Source: Natronospirillum sp965602035 (GTDB lineage Bacteria; Pseudomonadota; Gammaproteobacteria; Pseudomonadales; Natronospirillaceae). From it: a DNA stretch of 64,000 nt. The stretch covers positions 2,294,001-2,358,000 of the forward strand of contig OZ271919.1 in assembly GCA_965602035.1 (NCBI GenBank), written 5' to 3'. The translations under genes were made by a program, and so were the position numbers. A model generated the notes under the pieces. It was not told the DNA's origin. It saw nothing but the letters and a program-made list of their open reading frames with translations, and made no database searches. Below are positions 31,913 through 40,135 of this stretch, piece by piece. Position 1 is the first letter of the stretch. The number at the start of each line of letters is the position of its first letter.

Positions 31913-33706
31913 TCAGGAGGCGAATACCCTGACGGATATGCCCAAATCGTCCTGAATCCGATTAGTTAAGACATCGACTGGGACTTCGAACTCTCCATCT
32001 GTGACTAGCAGTACTTCTGAAATCGGCGCTCTTTCCATACATTCGGAGATTGCTCTGAGAAGTGGCGCTGATGCCGTTCCTCTTCCCAAGCCGTTAGCCG
32101 AAATTTTATGACCGTGTTCAGCCCTCAACCACTTGTCGAAATTAATTACATTCGCTGTGCTTTCTGCGAAACAAATGCACTCAGTGGCGACGTTGGTTAG
32201 GTGCCCAGAGCTAAAACTCTGACGCAGTTCCTCAAGGGCTGTTTCTCTCTTGGGACAAAAGCTGCAAGAAAAATCTATGCAAACCAATACCTTACTTCTC
32301 TTTGGATGGAATTTGGCAAGTTCGTTAAGCATTAGCGGCAATCCATTCCCACGGGGTCGGCAGCTGCGAATCAGCCTAGCATGAGGGCCAAATTCAATCG
32401 GATTAGTATCTCCCAGCACTAATCTATCAAAGTACTCTACGACCACTGAGAGCTTGGCACCAAAACTGTCACGATAGCGCACTGCAGGTGCTTGATAATC
32501 AGAGCGAGAATATCCCCCCTTTTCGGAATGCTTGGGATCTACAGACCAGATTGGCGATGAATGTGGATTTGAACTTTCAAGAAGTGAAATGTCCGGCATA
32601 TCGCCGGAGGGGCCATGCAACTGATAGAACACGTACTGCTTTATACCGGTCTGGGGGTCGGTCAACACAGCACAAGGCTTGGATTCTTTAGAATACGAGA
32701 GATTCCATTTGACCGGATTTTGGTCACCGAGACTCTCCGTTTTCAGAAAATCAATATCATAACCCCTGTCGCGAAGCCAACTTAGGATTCTCAGCAATAC
32801 CCATATTTCGAATAACTGAGGCCTGGTAGACCATATGTCGACCCGCAACATATCAACTACATCTTCCCCATGGAGAAGATCCGAAAGGGTATAGAGGTCC
32901 TCAAGGAACTTATCAAAGTCCGATACAAAACGCTGTGAGACGTACCGCTCAATATTAGATTGGTCGGGCGGTTCCTTTAGCCTATTGTTGCGAGGAGAAT
33001 AACGCGCTCGCGATGCATGTAAGCAATCTTCAACTGCGTTAATCAGTTTTCGAGCATCATCCAAAATTAATGATAACTCTCGTGGCCTTTTTCCATCTGG
33101 AATTTGTATTAGCCGATTTGCCATGCTTTCGACTCGATCCCCGAAATACCGCAATACTTTCTGAGCATTTTCATCAAAATGATAGCGTTCTGGCCGATAC
33201 CTCGCTTCGCCTCTGATATACGACTGAACGACATCGTGCCTACGGCGACGACGGGTAGGCCGAGCCTTCTGGATTAATGTCTGCCAATTCGGCCGAAATT
33301 TCATCCAATTCAATTGGAGATCGGATAGAGAATGAGATGCTCTATTCCAATTGTTTCGAGCTGACCAATTGCACACAGCACCAACGGTTTGTTGTGAAAA
33401 GGCAAGTTCTGAGCGTTCTTCGGGGTTAACTGGATTTGCCAACACAAATACGCAGCCAGTGGTTTTCGTCGTAATTTTAAAGGTTTCCAGAATCTCGAAG
33501 ATTTCCCGGAGCAAGGTGAGAGTGGGTTCTACTGCTCGAATGAATGCCCTTAAAGATTCGTATCCTGGCAATTTTTCAATAGCCGCCAAGATTGCCTTAT
33601 CGTTCAGACTTTCCCCAAGATTTAGTTCTGCCTTGAAGCTACGCTTTTCGGTTTCGGTCATAAGGCGCAGAAGGCGGACAAACTCCCTCTTATTGATCGA
33701 GCTCAT
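31913..33706 (-). CDS. Large island protein with C-terminal VWA-like domain and possible nuclease region
   Basis: A 597-residue protein of unknown family. The C-terminal third has a von Willebrand A-like fold: VLVCIDFSCSF gives the MIDAS DxSxS at Asp478, and LLVTDGEFEVPVDVL gives the later Asp. The middle (about 300-410) has a helix LFEIWVLLRILSWLRDRGYD and a strand IWSVDPKHSEKGG. That helix plus D-x-K-like pattern resembles McrC- or DUF2357-type PD-(D/E)XK nucleases, a tentative reading. An N-terminal helical region has an RRRRR cluster (residues about 152-156). The proposed role, a metal-linked adaptor plus nuclease in phage defence, is inference. It stands alone. Confidence 0.6.
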   Translation of the reverse strand: MSSINKREFVRLLRLMTETEKRSFKAELNLGESLNDKAILAAIEKLPGYESLRAFIRAVEPTLTLLREIFEILETFKITTKTTGCVFVLANPVNPEERSELAFSQQTVGAVCNWSARNNWNRASHSLSDLQLNWMKFRPNWQTLIQKARPTRRRRRHDVVQSYIRGEARYRPERYHFDENAQKVLRYFGDRVESMANRLIQIPDGKRPRELSLILDDARKLINAVEDCLHASRARYSPRNNRLKEPPDQSNIERYVSQRFVSDFDKFLEDLYTLSDLLHGEDVVDMLRVDIWSTRPQLFEIWVLLRILSWLRDRGYDIDFLKTESLGDQNPVKWNLSYSKESKPCAVLTDPQTGIKQYVFYQLHGPSGDMPDISLLESSNPHSSPIWSVDPKHSEKGGYSRSDYQAPAVRYRDSFGAKLSVVVEYFDRLVLGDTNPIEFGPHARLIRSCRPRGNGLPLMLNELAKFHPKRSKVLVCIDFSCSFCPKRETALEELRQSFSSGHLTNVATECICFAESTANVINFDKWLRAEHGHKISANGLGRGTASAPLLRAISECMERAPISEVLLVTDGEFEVPVDVLTNRIQDDLGISVRVFAS

Positions 33707-33872
33707 ATCGCAACTCGTATTACTGAATCTGCAAATTTTGGACTTTCTTGGTAACCGTCCGGCGAACCCCTATTGCTGAGGTTGCGACCGATATGGTAGC
33801 AATCTCCTCACCTCGCTGGCCTTACAGGTCGGCCGTCGACTAGCACATCCGTCAGGTTGTTAGCGCCTAAGC

Positions 33873-33965
33873 TTAATGTCCGTAAAGGAGGTGCGGACAA
33901 ATTACGTTGGCGTTAATAAGGTAAGCGTGTGGCTCCAGGCGATTGAGTTTGGCGGACTGTATCAG
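33873..33965 (-). mobile_element. IS66-type transposase C-terminal remnant
   Basis: The minus strand from about 33965 reads LIQSAKLNRLEPHAYLIN, then a stop at 33873. SAKLNRLEPHAYL is the typical C-terminus of IS66 transposases (TAKLNGLEPYAYL). Only about 30 residues remain and they abut the IS3 remnant in a different frame, so this is debris of two insertions. Confidence 0.55.
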
Positions 33966-34975
33966 ATGTCAGTGCCCGTGCTAGATGTCCTTAAAGGCCA
34001 ACCTACGCTGGCGTTGACACCACGCCTCGGTCCATGTGCAAGATCAGCAGCTGGTTGCCTGGTGTCCATTGCTGATCGCAACACCATGGGTGTCAGCAAG
34101 GCGGTTTTCTCATGGCTCAGGCACCGACTGACAATACGCCGTGAAAACCGGTCCATGACTACCGACAGATACGGCCACTTCTGCCCCACTCGTATATACG
34201 TCTGATCACCCAACCATTGTTGATCGACGGGTGTTGGAGCGGGAGCGCCCAGGATCAGGTTGTTGTGCTTCGGATAAAACCAATCAGTACCGGGTTAATG
34301 CCGGTATATCCGCGCCACACGGCCTCTCATTTGGCTTTCCCGAATCAATCGGGCTACAAGCTTGCGGCTGACGCGAAGCCCCTGATGTTGAAGCACACGA
34401 TAAACTTTAGGCGCTCCATATCTGCCCCTGCTGGCCGAGAAAATCTCAGCAATACGTCGACGCAGTCGTTGGTTCTCCTGTCTCCGAAGGCTGACAGGCA
34501 GATCCATCCAGTCGTAGTAGCCACTGCGGGAAACGCGGAAGCAGTGACACATAAAACGCACACCAAACGTGGAGCCATGCTGCTTTATGAATCGGTATCT
34601 GTCTTGTGTGCTTCCGACAGAAATCGTTGCAACTTTTTAGCAGGTCGTCTTCCCGCTTCAGTTGTTCGTTTTCCTTGCGGAGGTGCTTCAATTCAGCGGT
34701 ATCGGGCGGCCCCGCACTTTCAGGCCGCTCAGGCTTGGATGTGGTAGATTTACTGGTCACGGCCTTGCGCCTCCGTGAAGGTTTCAACAGGCCTTCTCTC
34801 CATATTCCTTGCGCCAGCGTGACAGCATGAACGGTTGAATGTCCATTCGCTCGGCAACCTCCCGGATCAGAACTTCAAGGTTGAACGTCATTTCAACAGT
34901 ATTGCGTTTGAAGTGCAGACTGTACTGTCGGATCCTTTTCGGTAAATTGGCCTCGGCAATGGTTCACCTCTATGT
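33966..34975 (-). mobile_element. Degenerate IS3 family element
   Basis: Transposase pieces on the minus strand. OrfA, from about 34960, reads MDIQPFMLSRWRKEYGE and later ELKHLRKENEQLKREDDLLK but shifts frame near 34795. OrfB reads RSGYYDWMDLPVS, then RRRIAEIFSASRGRYGAPKVY, but has an in-frame stop near 34295. It resumes as LGDQTYIRVGQKWPYLSVVMD with the rve first Asp, shifts again near 34060 at LHMDRG and is cut off before the third catalytic residue. Non-functional. The right terminal sequence near 34981-35000 (GAGGTGTCCGTTTTAT) resembles an IS3 end; the left end is missing. Confidence 0.8.
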
Positions 34976-35031
34976 CATGTTGAGGTGTCCGTTTTATCGG
35001 GGCAAGTTCACAATCCGCGTTGACGCTTTTG

Positions 35032-35568
35032 TCAGGTTATTGCATGCGGGACCTCCTCATCGCCCCCACGAGCCACAATCTCTTGATGAAGATCATAAAT
35101 AATTGCTAAAAATAGTTCCGACATATGAAACTTGTATTTCAGGTCGTAAACGCTTTTTGCTGTTTCCATTCCTTCGATTCCTTCTTTTAAGCCATCCGAA
35201 TAATCAGTAAAAGATTCTTTAGCATTCTTAAACAAGGCTATGAGTTCTGATAATTCTGGTTGATAACTTATTTCATGGGCGAATCGATTCCTCAATTTGT
35301 TAATTTGCTGGAGAACACTAGCTCTCTCAGCAGCTATGGTCGCGGTATCTCGGCTAAGCGCTATCAGTCGCGCATGGGATAACTCGTCAGAAAATGGTGC
35401 TAAATTTTCGTCATAAAGAATAATGAGTTGTCGTAGTAAAAATTCAATAGCCAAGTGACCTGTAAGTACTTGCGAAATCATTTCTTCAGATCCTGCAGCG
35501 TAGTGATACAAGTCTTCAAACCACTTAATCGATGAGTGTTTAGAATGTCCTTTCTTCAATTCTTTCAC
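35032..35568 (-). CDS. HEPN-like or DUF4145-like protein with RNRFAH motif
   Basis: A 178-residue all-helical protein. GHLAIEFLLRQLIILYDENL near residue 36 and INKLRNRFAHEISYQ near residue 89 give the R-x4-H signature of HEPN ribonucleases and of the related DUF4145 fold. Most proteins of this kind are toxins or effectors that cleave RNA; some have lost activity. No nucleotidyltransferase or antitoxin partner is next to it, so it may be an orphan. It is the last gene before the glmS side of the island. Confidence 0.6.
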   Translation of the reverse strand: MKELKKGHSKHSSIKWFEDLYHYAAGSEEMISQVLTGHLAIEFLLRQLIILYDENLAPFSDELSHARLIALSRDTATIAAERASVLQQINKLRNRFAHEISYQPELSELIALFKNAKESFTDYSDGLKEGIEGMETAKSVYDLKYKFHMSELFLAIIYDLHQEIVARGGDEEVPHAIT

Positions 35569-35981
35569 CTAACATTTGTATATACGTCACGCTGATCAAT
35601 ATCTACCCGACTGTGGCGAATACGTGTCGGTTCAATCCCCGTTCACGGCAACTCGGTCACTTTGATTACTATCCGTCAATTTCTGGCAGAAAATGATCAC
35701 GACGCCTAGCGGCGGTGACGTTCTGTTTGTTTACGGATAAAAGGGTTGAGGGATCAGATGGGTATTCCGGCGATAGGAACGCTACCGCCCGGCCTGGTTA
35801 CGTAACGGCACGCCAATCCTTTGGGGTGTGGGCACGGTACTTCCTTCACCGTGGTTGTGGCTGAGTGGTGGAGCCGGTTGATAGGCGCCACTACTAGTTC
35901 CTATGTATAAACGGTGTGGGAAGTCGGGGCAAGGGGGTGGGAGTAAAGATGGGTGGTGGGTGTGTCTGGTGGCAATGGGGC

Positions 35982-36014
35982 CATGCGCGTGCAAGACGCC
36001 GTGTGACGGGACGC
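35982..36014 (+). repeat. REP-like dispersed repeat, degenerate copy
   Basis: CAAGACGCCGTGT followed by GACGGGACGC matches the unit seen at 43640-43678 and twice near 58461-58608. It precedes a perfect hairpin and ends 71 bases before the glmS stop. Confidence 0.5.
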
Positions 36015-36038
36015 GGCCCTCGTTTGTGTTAGAGGGCC
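36015..36038 (-). terminator. Hairpin downstream of glmS
   Basis: GGCCCTC (36015-36021) and GAGGGCC (36032-36038) form a perfect 7-bp stem with a 10-base loop about 50 bases past the glmS stop. No T-run follows on the minus strand, so it is a weak terminator candidate or a 3' stabiliser. Confidence 0.45.
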
Positions 36039-36046
36039 ACCTCACC

Positions 36047-36076
36047 ATGCGCGCGCAAGCACGCAGCCTACAGGGG
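36047..36076 (+). repeat. Second copy of the 30-bp dispersed repeat
   Basis: ATGCGCGCGCAAGCACGCAG followed by CCTACAGGGG matches 26 of 30 positions of the copy at 17374-17403. It lies directly after the glmS stop. Confidence 0.5.
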
Positions 36077-36084
36077 GCAGCGTC

Positions 36085-37905
36085 CTACTCGACGGTGACG
36101 GATTTTGCCAGGTTGCGGGGCTGGTCGACGTCGGTACCTTTGATGAGGGCGACGTAGTACGAGAGCAGTTGCAACGGTACGGTGTACATGACGGGTGCCA
36201 GCAGGTTGTCGATGTGGGGTACGGGTACTACGCGTACGCCGGGTTCTTCGCGTACACCGGCTTCGGCGTCGGCGAACACATAGAGCTGGCCGCCCCGGGC
36301 GCGCACTTCTTCCATGTTGGATTTCAGTTTTTCCAGCAGTTCGTTGTTGGGGGCGACGACGATCACGGGCATGTCTTCATCAATGAGTGCCAGTGGGCCG
36401 TGTTTGAGTTCGCCGGCGGCGTAGGCTTCTGCGTGTATGTAGGAGATTTCCTTGAGTTTGAGTGCCCCTTCCATGGCAATGGGGTACTGGGTGCCTCGGC
36501 CCAGGAACAGGGCATGTTGTTTGTGGGCGAAGTCTTCCGCCAGCCGTTCAATGGTCGGTGCCAGCAGCAGGGCCTGTTCGATCTGTTGGGGCAGAGCTTC
36601 CAGCGCTTTGGCGGCGTCTGTGGTGTCGAGGCCACGCTGTTTGCCGATGCTCAGGGCCAGCAGCATGAGGCCGGTGAGCTGCACGGTAAAGGCTTTGGTG
36701 GAAGCCACGCCGATTTCGGCACCGGCGCGCATCATGTAGGCCAGGTCGCTTTCGCGCACCATGGAGGAGCCTGGGGCGTTGCAGAGCGTGAGTGACGCCA
36801 TGTAGCCCAGGTCTTTCGCGAGGCGCAGCGCCGCCAGCGTATCGGCGGTTTCCCCTGACTGGGAAATGGTCACCAGCAGGCTGTTGGGCAACACCACGGA
36901 TTTGCGGTACCGGAATTCAGAGGCAATCTCGATCTGGCAGGGAATGCCGACGATTTCCTCGAACCAGTAACGCGCCACCATGCCTGCGTGATAGGACGTG
37001 CCGCAGGCAATGATCTGCACCGCTTCGACTTTGGAGAGAATGTCCAGGCTGTGGGCGCCAAAGGCTTCGGCCACCACGGAGTGGTTGATCAGCCGGCCTT
37101 CGAGCGTCTGTCGTAGCGCATGCGGCTGTTCGTGGATTTCTTTCAGCATGAAATGCCGATAGTCGCCCTTGTCGCCCGCGTCGTGCTGCAGGTTGCTTTC
37201 CTGCACGGGGCGGTTCACTTCCTTATCATTCACATCGAACACGCGCACGGAACGGCGGGTGACTTCGGCTACATCGCCTTCGTCCAGAAACTGGAACTGG
37301 CGGGTCACCGGCAGCAGGGCCAGTTGGTCGGAGGCGACGAAGTTCTCGCCGATGCCGTGGCCGATGACCAGCGGGGAGCCGGACCGGGCAACCACGAGCA
37401 CGCCCGGGTCTTCGGTGTCCATGATGGCGGTGCCATAGGCGCCGTGCAGGCGTTTGCGGGCGGCCAGCACGGTTTTGAGCAAGCTGTCGTGTTGTGGCCG
37501 CAGGTGGTCAATGAGGTGAGCGATCACTTCGGTGTCGGTCTGCGAGGCAAAGGTATAGCCGGCTCCCTGCAGTTCCTTGCGCAGCGCATCGTGGTTTTCA
37601 ATGATGCCATTGTGGACCACGGCAATGCGGTGGCTGAAGTGCGGGTGCGCGTTGCGCTCGGTCGGGGTGCCGTGGGTGGCCCAGCGGGTGTGGGCAATGC
37701 CGGTACCGCCGGGCAGTGGGCCGTCTTCCAGGGCGCTGGCCAGTTCGGTGACCTTGCCGACGCGCCGGTGGCTGGCACAGGCGTTTTCGCCGTTGATGAC
37801 GGCCATGCCGGCGCTGTCATACCCGCGGTATTCGAGCCGGCGAAGGCCTTCAAGCAGGATGTCCGCAATGTCTCTTTGCGCAACGGCGCCTACGATGCCA
37901 CACAT
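36085..37905 (-). CDS. glmS: Glutamine-fructose-6-phosphate aminotransferase
   Basis: A 606-residue cytoplasmic enzyme making glucosamine 6-phosphate from fructose 6-phosphate and glutamine, the entry step to peptidoglycan and LPS sugars. The N-terminal glutaminase has the processed Cys in MCGIVGAVAQ. Two SIS domains follow (about 285-425 and 455-595), with GTSYHAG and SQSGETADTLAALR. The C-terminus ends PRNLAKSVTVE, the conserved sequence that Tn7 recognises in other bacteria. It is 18 bases from the DeoR-type regulator gene with AGGAGAGGAAC before its start, so both are co-transcribed. Confidence 0.97.
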   Translation of the reverse strand: MCGIVGAVAQRDIADILLEGLRRLEYRGYDSAGMAVINGENACASHRRVGKVTELASALEDGPLPGGTGIAHTRWATHGTPTERNAHPHFSHRIAVVHNGIIENHDALRKELQGAGYTFASQTDTEVIAHLIDHLRPQHDSLLKTVLAARKRLHGAYGTAIMDTEDPGVLVVARSGSPLVIGHGIGENFVASDQLALLPVTRQFQFLDEGDVAEVTRRSVRVFDVNDKEVNRPVQESNLQHDAGDKGDYRHFMLKEIHEQPHALRQTLEGRLINHSVVAEAFGAHSLDILSKVEAVQIIACGTSYHAGMVARYWFEEIVGIPCQIEIASEFRYRKSVVLPNSLLVTISQSGETADTLAALRLAKDLGYMASLTLCNAPGSSMVRESDLAYMMRAGAEIGVASTKAFTVQLTGLMLLALSIGKQRGLDTTDAAKALEALPQQIEQALLLAPTIERLAEDFAHKQHALFLGRGTQYPIAMEGALKLKEISYIHAEAYAAGELKHGPLALIDEDMPVIVVAPNNELLEKLKSNMEEVRARGGQLYVFADAEAGVREEPGVRVVPVPHIDNLLAPVMYTVPLQLLSYYVALIKGTDVDQPRNLAKSVTVE

Positions 37906-37923
37906 AATGTTCCTCTCCTTATC

Positions 37924-38763
37924 TCAATTCGGTGACTGACCCGCCAGCGGTTGCGGTCCCAGGGGCCGGCGCTGACCGGGTGGTGTTGATTCGGTGGCCC
38001 GGATGACCCGCACGCCCTGCTCTTCCAGGGCCTGAACGGCGGTGTCGGGGAAGTCGCTGTCGGTAACCAGGGTGCTGATCTCCGACCACGGCAGTTCCAG
38101 GTTGGGTATCCGGCGGTCGAGCTTTTCGGATTCCGCCATGACGATCACGTCGCGGGATACATCGGCCATGACGCGGCTCAGGTTATAGAGCTCATTGAAG
38201 GTGGTGGTGCCGCGAACCAGGTCGAGCCCGTCGGCGCCAATGAACAGTTGGTCGAAATTGAATGCGCGCAGCGTCTGTTCGGCCAGTGTCCCCTGAAAGC
38301 TTTCGGAACGGGGGTCCCAGGTGCCACCGGTCATCAGCAGCGTGGGTTCGTTTTCCAGCTCACGCAGGGCGTTGGCGATGTCGAGGGCGTTGGTCATGAC
38401 CACGAGGCCCTGTTTTTTACCCAGTTCCGGCAACAAGGCGGCAGTGGTGGTGCCGCTGTCGATGATGAGGCGGTTGTGGTCCTGAATCAGGGCGGCCGCG
38501 GCCTGTGCCAGCGATTTCTTTCGGTCCGAAACTTTGCCGCGGCCGACACTGACTGCTTCGCCGACAAACTCGCCGGGCAGGGGCACCGCACCGCCGTAAC
38601 GACGCAGCAGCAGGCCGTTCTGTTCGAGTTCGGCGAGATCCTTGCGAATGGTGACTTCGGAGGTTTCAAACACGCGCGCCAGTTCATCCACGCTGACTTC
38701 ACCACGTTCGGTGAGCCGGTCGATGATCGCACGTCGGCGATGTTGGGTCTGGCGCTTGGGCAT
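37924..38763 (-). CDS. DeoR/GlpR-type regulator upstream of glmS
   Basis: A 279-residue regulator. The N-terminal DeoR HTH covers residues about 4-60 (RRAIIDRLTERGEVSVDELA and TSEVTIRKDLAELEQNG). The C-terminal sugar-phosphate sensor domain covers about 80-250, with LIIDSGTTTAALLPEL. Genes in this position regulate glmS or amino-sugar use in several gammaproteobacteria. Start is at the ATG beginning MPKRQTQHRRR; a 25-residue upstream extension is rejected as non-homologous. Confidence 0.88.
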   Translation of the reverse strand: MPKRQTQHRRRAIIDRLTERGEVSVDELARVFETSEVTIRKDLAELEQNGLLLRRYGGAVPLPGEFVGEAVSVGRGKVSDRKKSLAQAAAALIQDHNRLIIDSGTTTAALLPELGKKQGLVVMTNALDIANALRELENEPTLLMTGGTWDPRSESFQGTLAEQTLRAFNFDQLFIGADGLDLVRGTTTFNELYNLSRVMADVSRDVIVMAESEKLDRRIPNLELPWSEISTLVTDSDFPDTAVQALEEQGVRVIRATESTPPGQRRPLGPQPLAGQSPN

Positions 38764-38860
38764 GAAACGAAACCAATTCTTTCGGTGTGAAAGGTATTGT
38801 ATCGTTTCGAAGGCATCTCGCAAGGGGTTTTTTAGCAACCATTCCTAGGCCGCAAAAGCA

Positions 38861-39121
38861 CTATGCGGCGGAGTCGTGCTCAACATCCCAGCCGGGAAAC
38901 ACCAGTACTGCTGGGTGGCAACGCAATGCTCGAGCCAGGACTTTTGCTCGATCGACGCCGAGTCGAACCCGATCATTCTCGATGGCCGAAATTGTGGACT
39001 GCGGGATGCCGCAAACAGTGGCTAACTCGTTCTGGCTCATCTCCTGCAGTTCCCGGAGAATCCGCACGGATTCGCCGACGGATAAGTCAATTCGGTTCTT
39101 TGCTTTCTGGTAGTCACTCAT
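38861..39121 (-). CDS. HigA-like antitoxin (XRE)
   Basis: An 86-residue protein with an XRE HTH (ELQEMSQNELATVCGI and PQSTISAIENDRVRLGV; residues about 23-60). It would bind and inhibit the RelE-like toxin encoded 1 base upstream and repress the pair. GGGAGG precedes the ATG, which lies one base after the toxin stop. Confidence 0.85.
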   Translation of the reverse strand: MSDYQKAKNRIDLSVGESVRILRELQEMSQNELATVCGIPQSTISAIENDRVRLGVDRAKVLARALRCHPAVLVFPGWDVEHDSAA

Positions 39122-39122
39122 A

Positions 39123-39404
39123 TCATCGCCTCCCATAGTCGTGGGGAGTCACTTTCTCCACCTGAACTAGTACCCGATCTTTGTCTACCTGATAGATGAC
39201 CCGGTACTGGATATTCAGACGCGAGGACCGGAAACCCTTCCATTTGCCGGATAACAGTTCGTCATTAAAGCCGCGAATCAGTCGTAACCCTTGGGGGCCG
39301 GAAACAGCAACGATGTCTTTCCATTTTTCGTACCGTTTCTGAACTTCCACAGGGGCTGCGGCGAGACTTTTTTCAACTTTCCGATGTTCAAGTATTTCCC
39401 ACAT
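39123..39404 (-). CDS. RelE/ParE superfamily toxin (HigB-like)
   Basis: A 93-residue basic protein. KVEKSLAAAPVEVQKRYEKWK, SGKWKGFRSSRLNIQYRVIYQ and the C-terminal VLVQVEKVTPHDYGRR are the helix, strand and end motif of RelE-type ribosome-dependent mRNA interferases. The toxin comes first and the antitoxin second, the HigBA order. The start overlaps the operator at 39401-39438. Confidence 0.88.
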   Translation of the reverse strand: MWEILEHRKVEKSLAAAPVEVQKRYEKWKDIVAVSGPQGLRLIRGFNDELLSGKWKGFRSSRLNIQYRVIYQVDKDRVLVQVEKVTPHDYGRR

Positions 39405-39438
39405 ACCATAAATAGTATGTATACCATATATGATATGT
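39401..39438. promoter_or_regulatory. Operator of the HigBA-like pair
   Basis: Direct repeat ATACCATA at 39403 and 39421, 18 bp apart, is combined with inverted ATAC/GTAT arms (ATACCATAAATAGTAT). The block spans the toxin start codon and the AT-rich upstream sequence. Antitoxin autorepression is the likely function. Confidence 0.6.
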
Positions 39439-40127
39439 CAAGGCGTGGTGCTTCGAGTTTTTCTTTTCTGATCCGTCCGGTCGGCCGAGTCTGCAAACTC
39501 ACCCCAATCCTGAATAATCCGATCGATTGATAAATCCAGCAGGGCTTTTTCATCGGCATGCGGCCGGTAGGCCCAGACGGTGGCGCCGGTGCCATGGGCG
39601 GCGGTGAGGCCGGGCAGGCTGTCTTCGATGATCAGGCAGCGGGTGACGTCTACGCCGATGGCGTCGGCGGAGTGGCGGTAGATGGCCGGGTCGGGTTTGG
39701 CGACGCCGAGGGTTTCAGCATCGAACCGGTGGCGATGGCTGAAGTAGCGTTCCAGGCCGGTGACTTCGAGCTTTTTGTTCAGTTCGCGGGCGCGGGCGTT
39801 GGTGACCACGGCGAAGGGTACATTCAGGCTTTCCAGTGCCGATTCGATACCGGGCATGGTTGCCAATTCTTTTTCCATGACCGAATTGAAGAAACGCTCA
39901 TTGTCGGCCAGAAAAGCATCGGTCACGGGCTGGCCGGTGCGTTCTTCGATGATGGCCACGCAGGTCGGCCAGCTGTGGCCGGTGAAGGTACGGGCCACTT
40001 CGGCTTCGGTAATCGACCAGCCTATGTTGGTGAGTGACCGGTGCAGGGCACGCGTCGCGATGATCTCGGAGTCGACGAGGACGCCATCGCAGTCGAACAG
40101 TACGGCTTCAAACTGATTGGGATTCAC
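39438..40127 (-). CDS. HAD-IA family hydrolase (phosphatase-like)
   Basis: A 229-residue haloacid-dehalogenase enzyme. The nucleophile Asp is in LFDCDGVLVDSE (motif I, residues about 10-21), motif II is in FAVVTNARARELNKKL, and motifs III/IV are in VAKPDPAIY and IIEDSLPGL. The helical cap fits beta-phosphoglucomutase or phosphatase-like members. It starts 8 bases after the glmU stop, so it is probably co-transcribed with glmU; a sugar phosphate substrate is plausible but not shown. Confidence 0.9.
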   Translation of the reverse strand: MNPNQFEAVLFDCDGVLVDSEIIATRALHRSLTNIGWSITEAEVARTFTGHSWPTCVAIIEERTGQPVTDAFLADNERFFNSVMEKELATMPGIESALESLNVPFAVVTNARARELNKKLEVTGLERYFSHRHRFDAETLGVAKPDPAIYRHSADAIGVDVTRCLIIEDSLPGLTAAHGTGATVWAYRPHADEKALLDLSIDRIIQDWGEFADSADRTDQKRKTRSTTP

Positions 40128-40135
40128 TGGTTGCT

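Larger units (their letters stand above)
35569..36084. other. Junction region between the island and glmS
   Basis: A 516-base space without a supportable gene. It contains a REP-like unit (35982-36014), a perfect GGCCCTC/GAGGGCC hairpin at 36015-36038 and a second repeat copy (36047-36076) directly after the glmS stop. A sequence near 35630 resembles a tRNA T-arm but does not fold. This is the attTn7 side of glmS. Confidence 0.6.

Noticed and set aside
35622..35650. Sequence resembling a tRNA T-arm (GGTTCAATCCCC)
   Set aside because: The flanking arms do not pair into a T-stem and no acceptor or anticodon arms follow; not a tRNA and not a convincing attachment site.
36085..37905. Tn7-like transposon ends at glmS
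   Set aside because: The conserved glmS end is present, but no TGTGG-type terminal inverted repeats or Tns genes are in the adjacent island, so only the position is noted.
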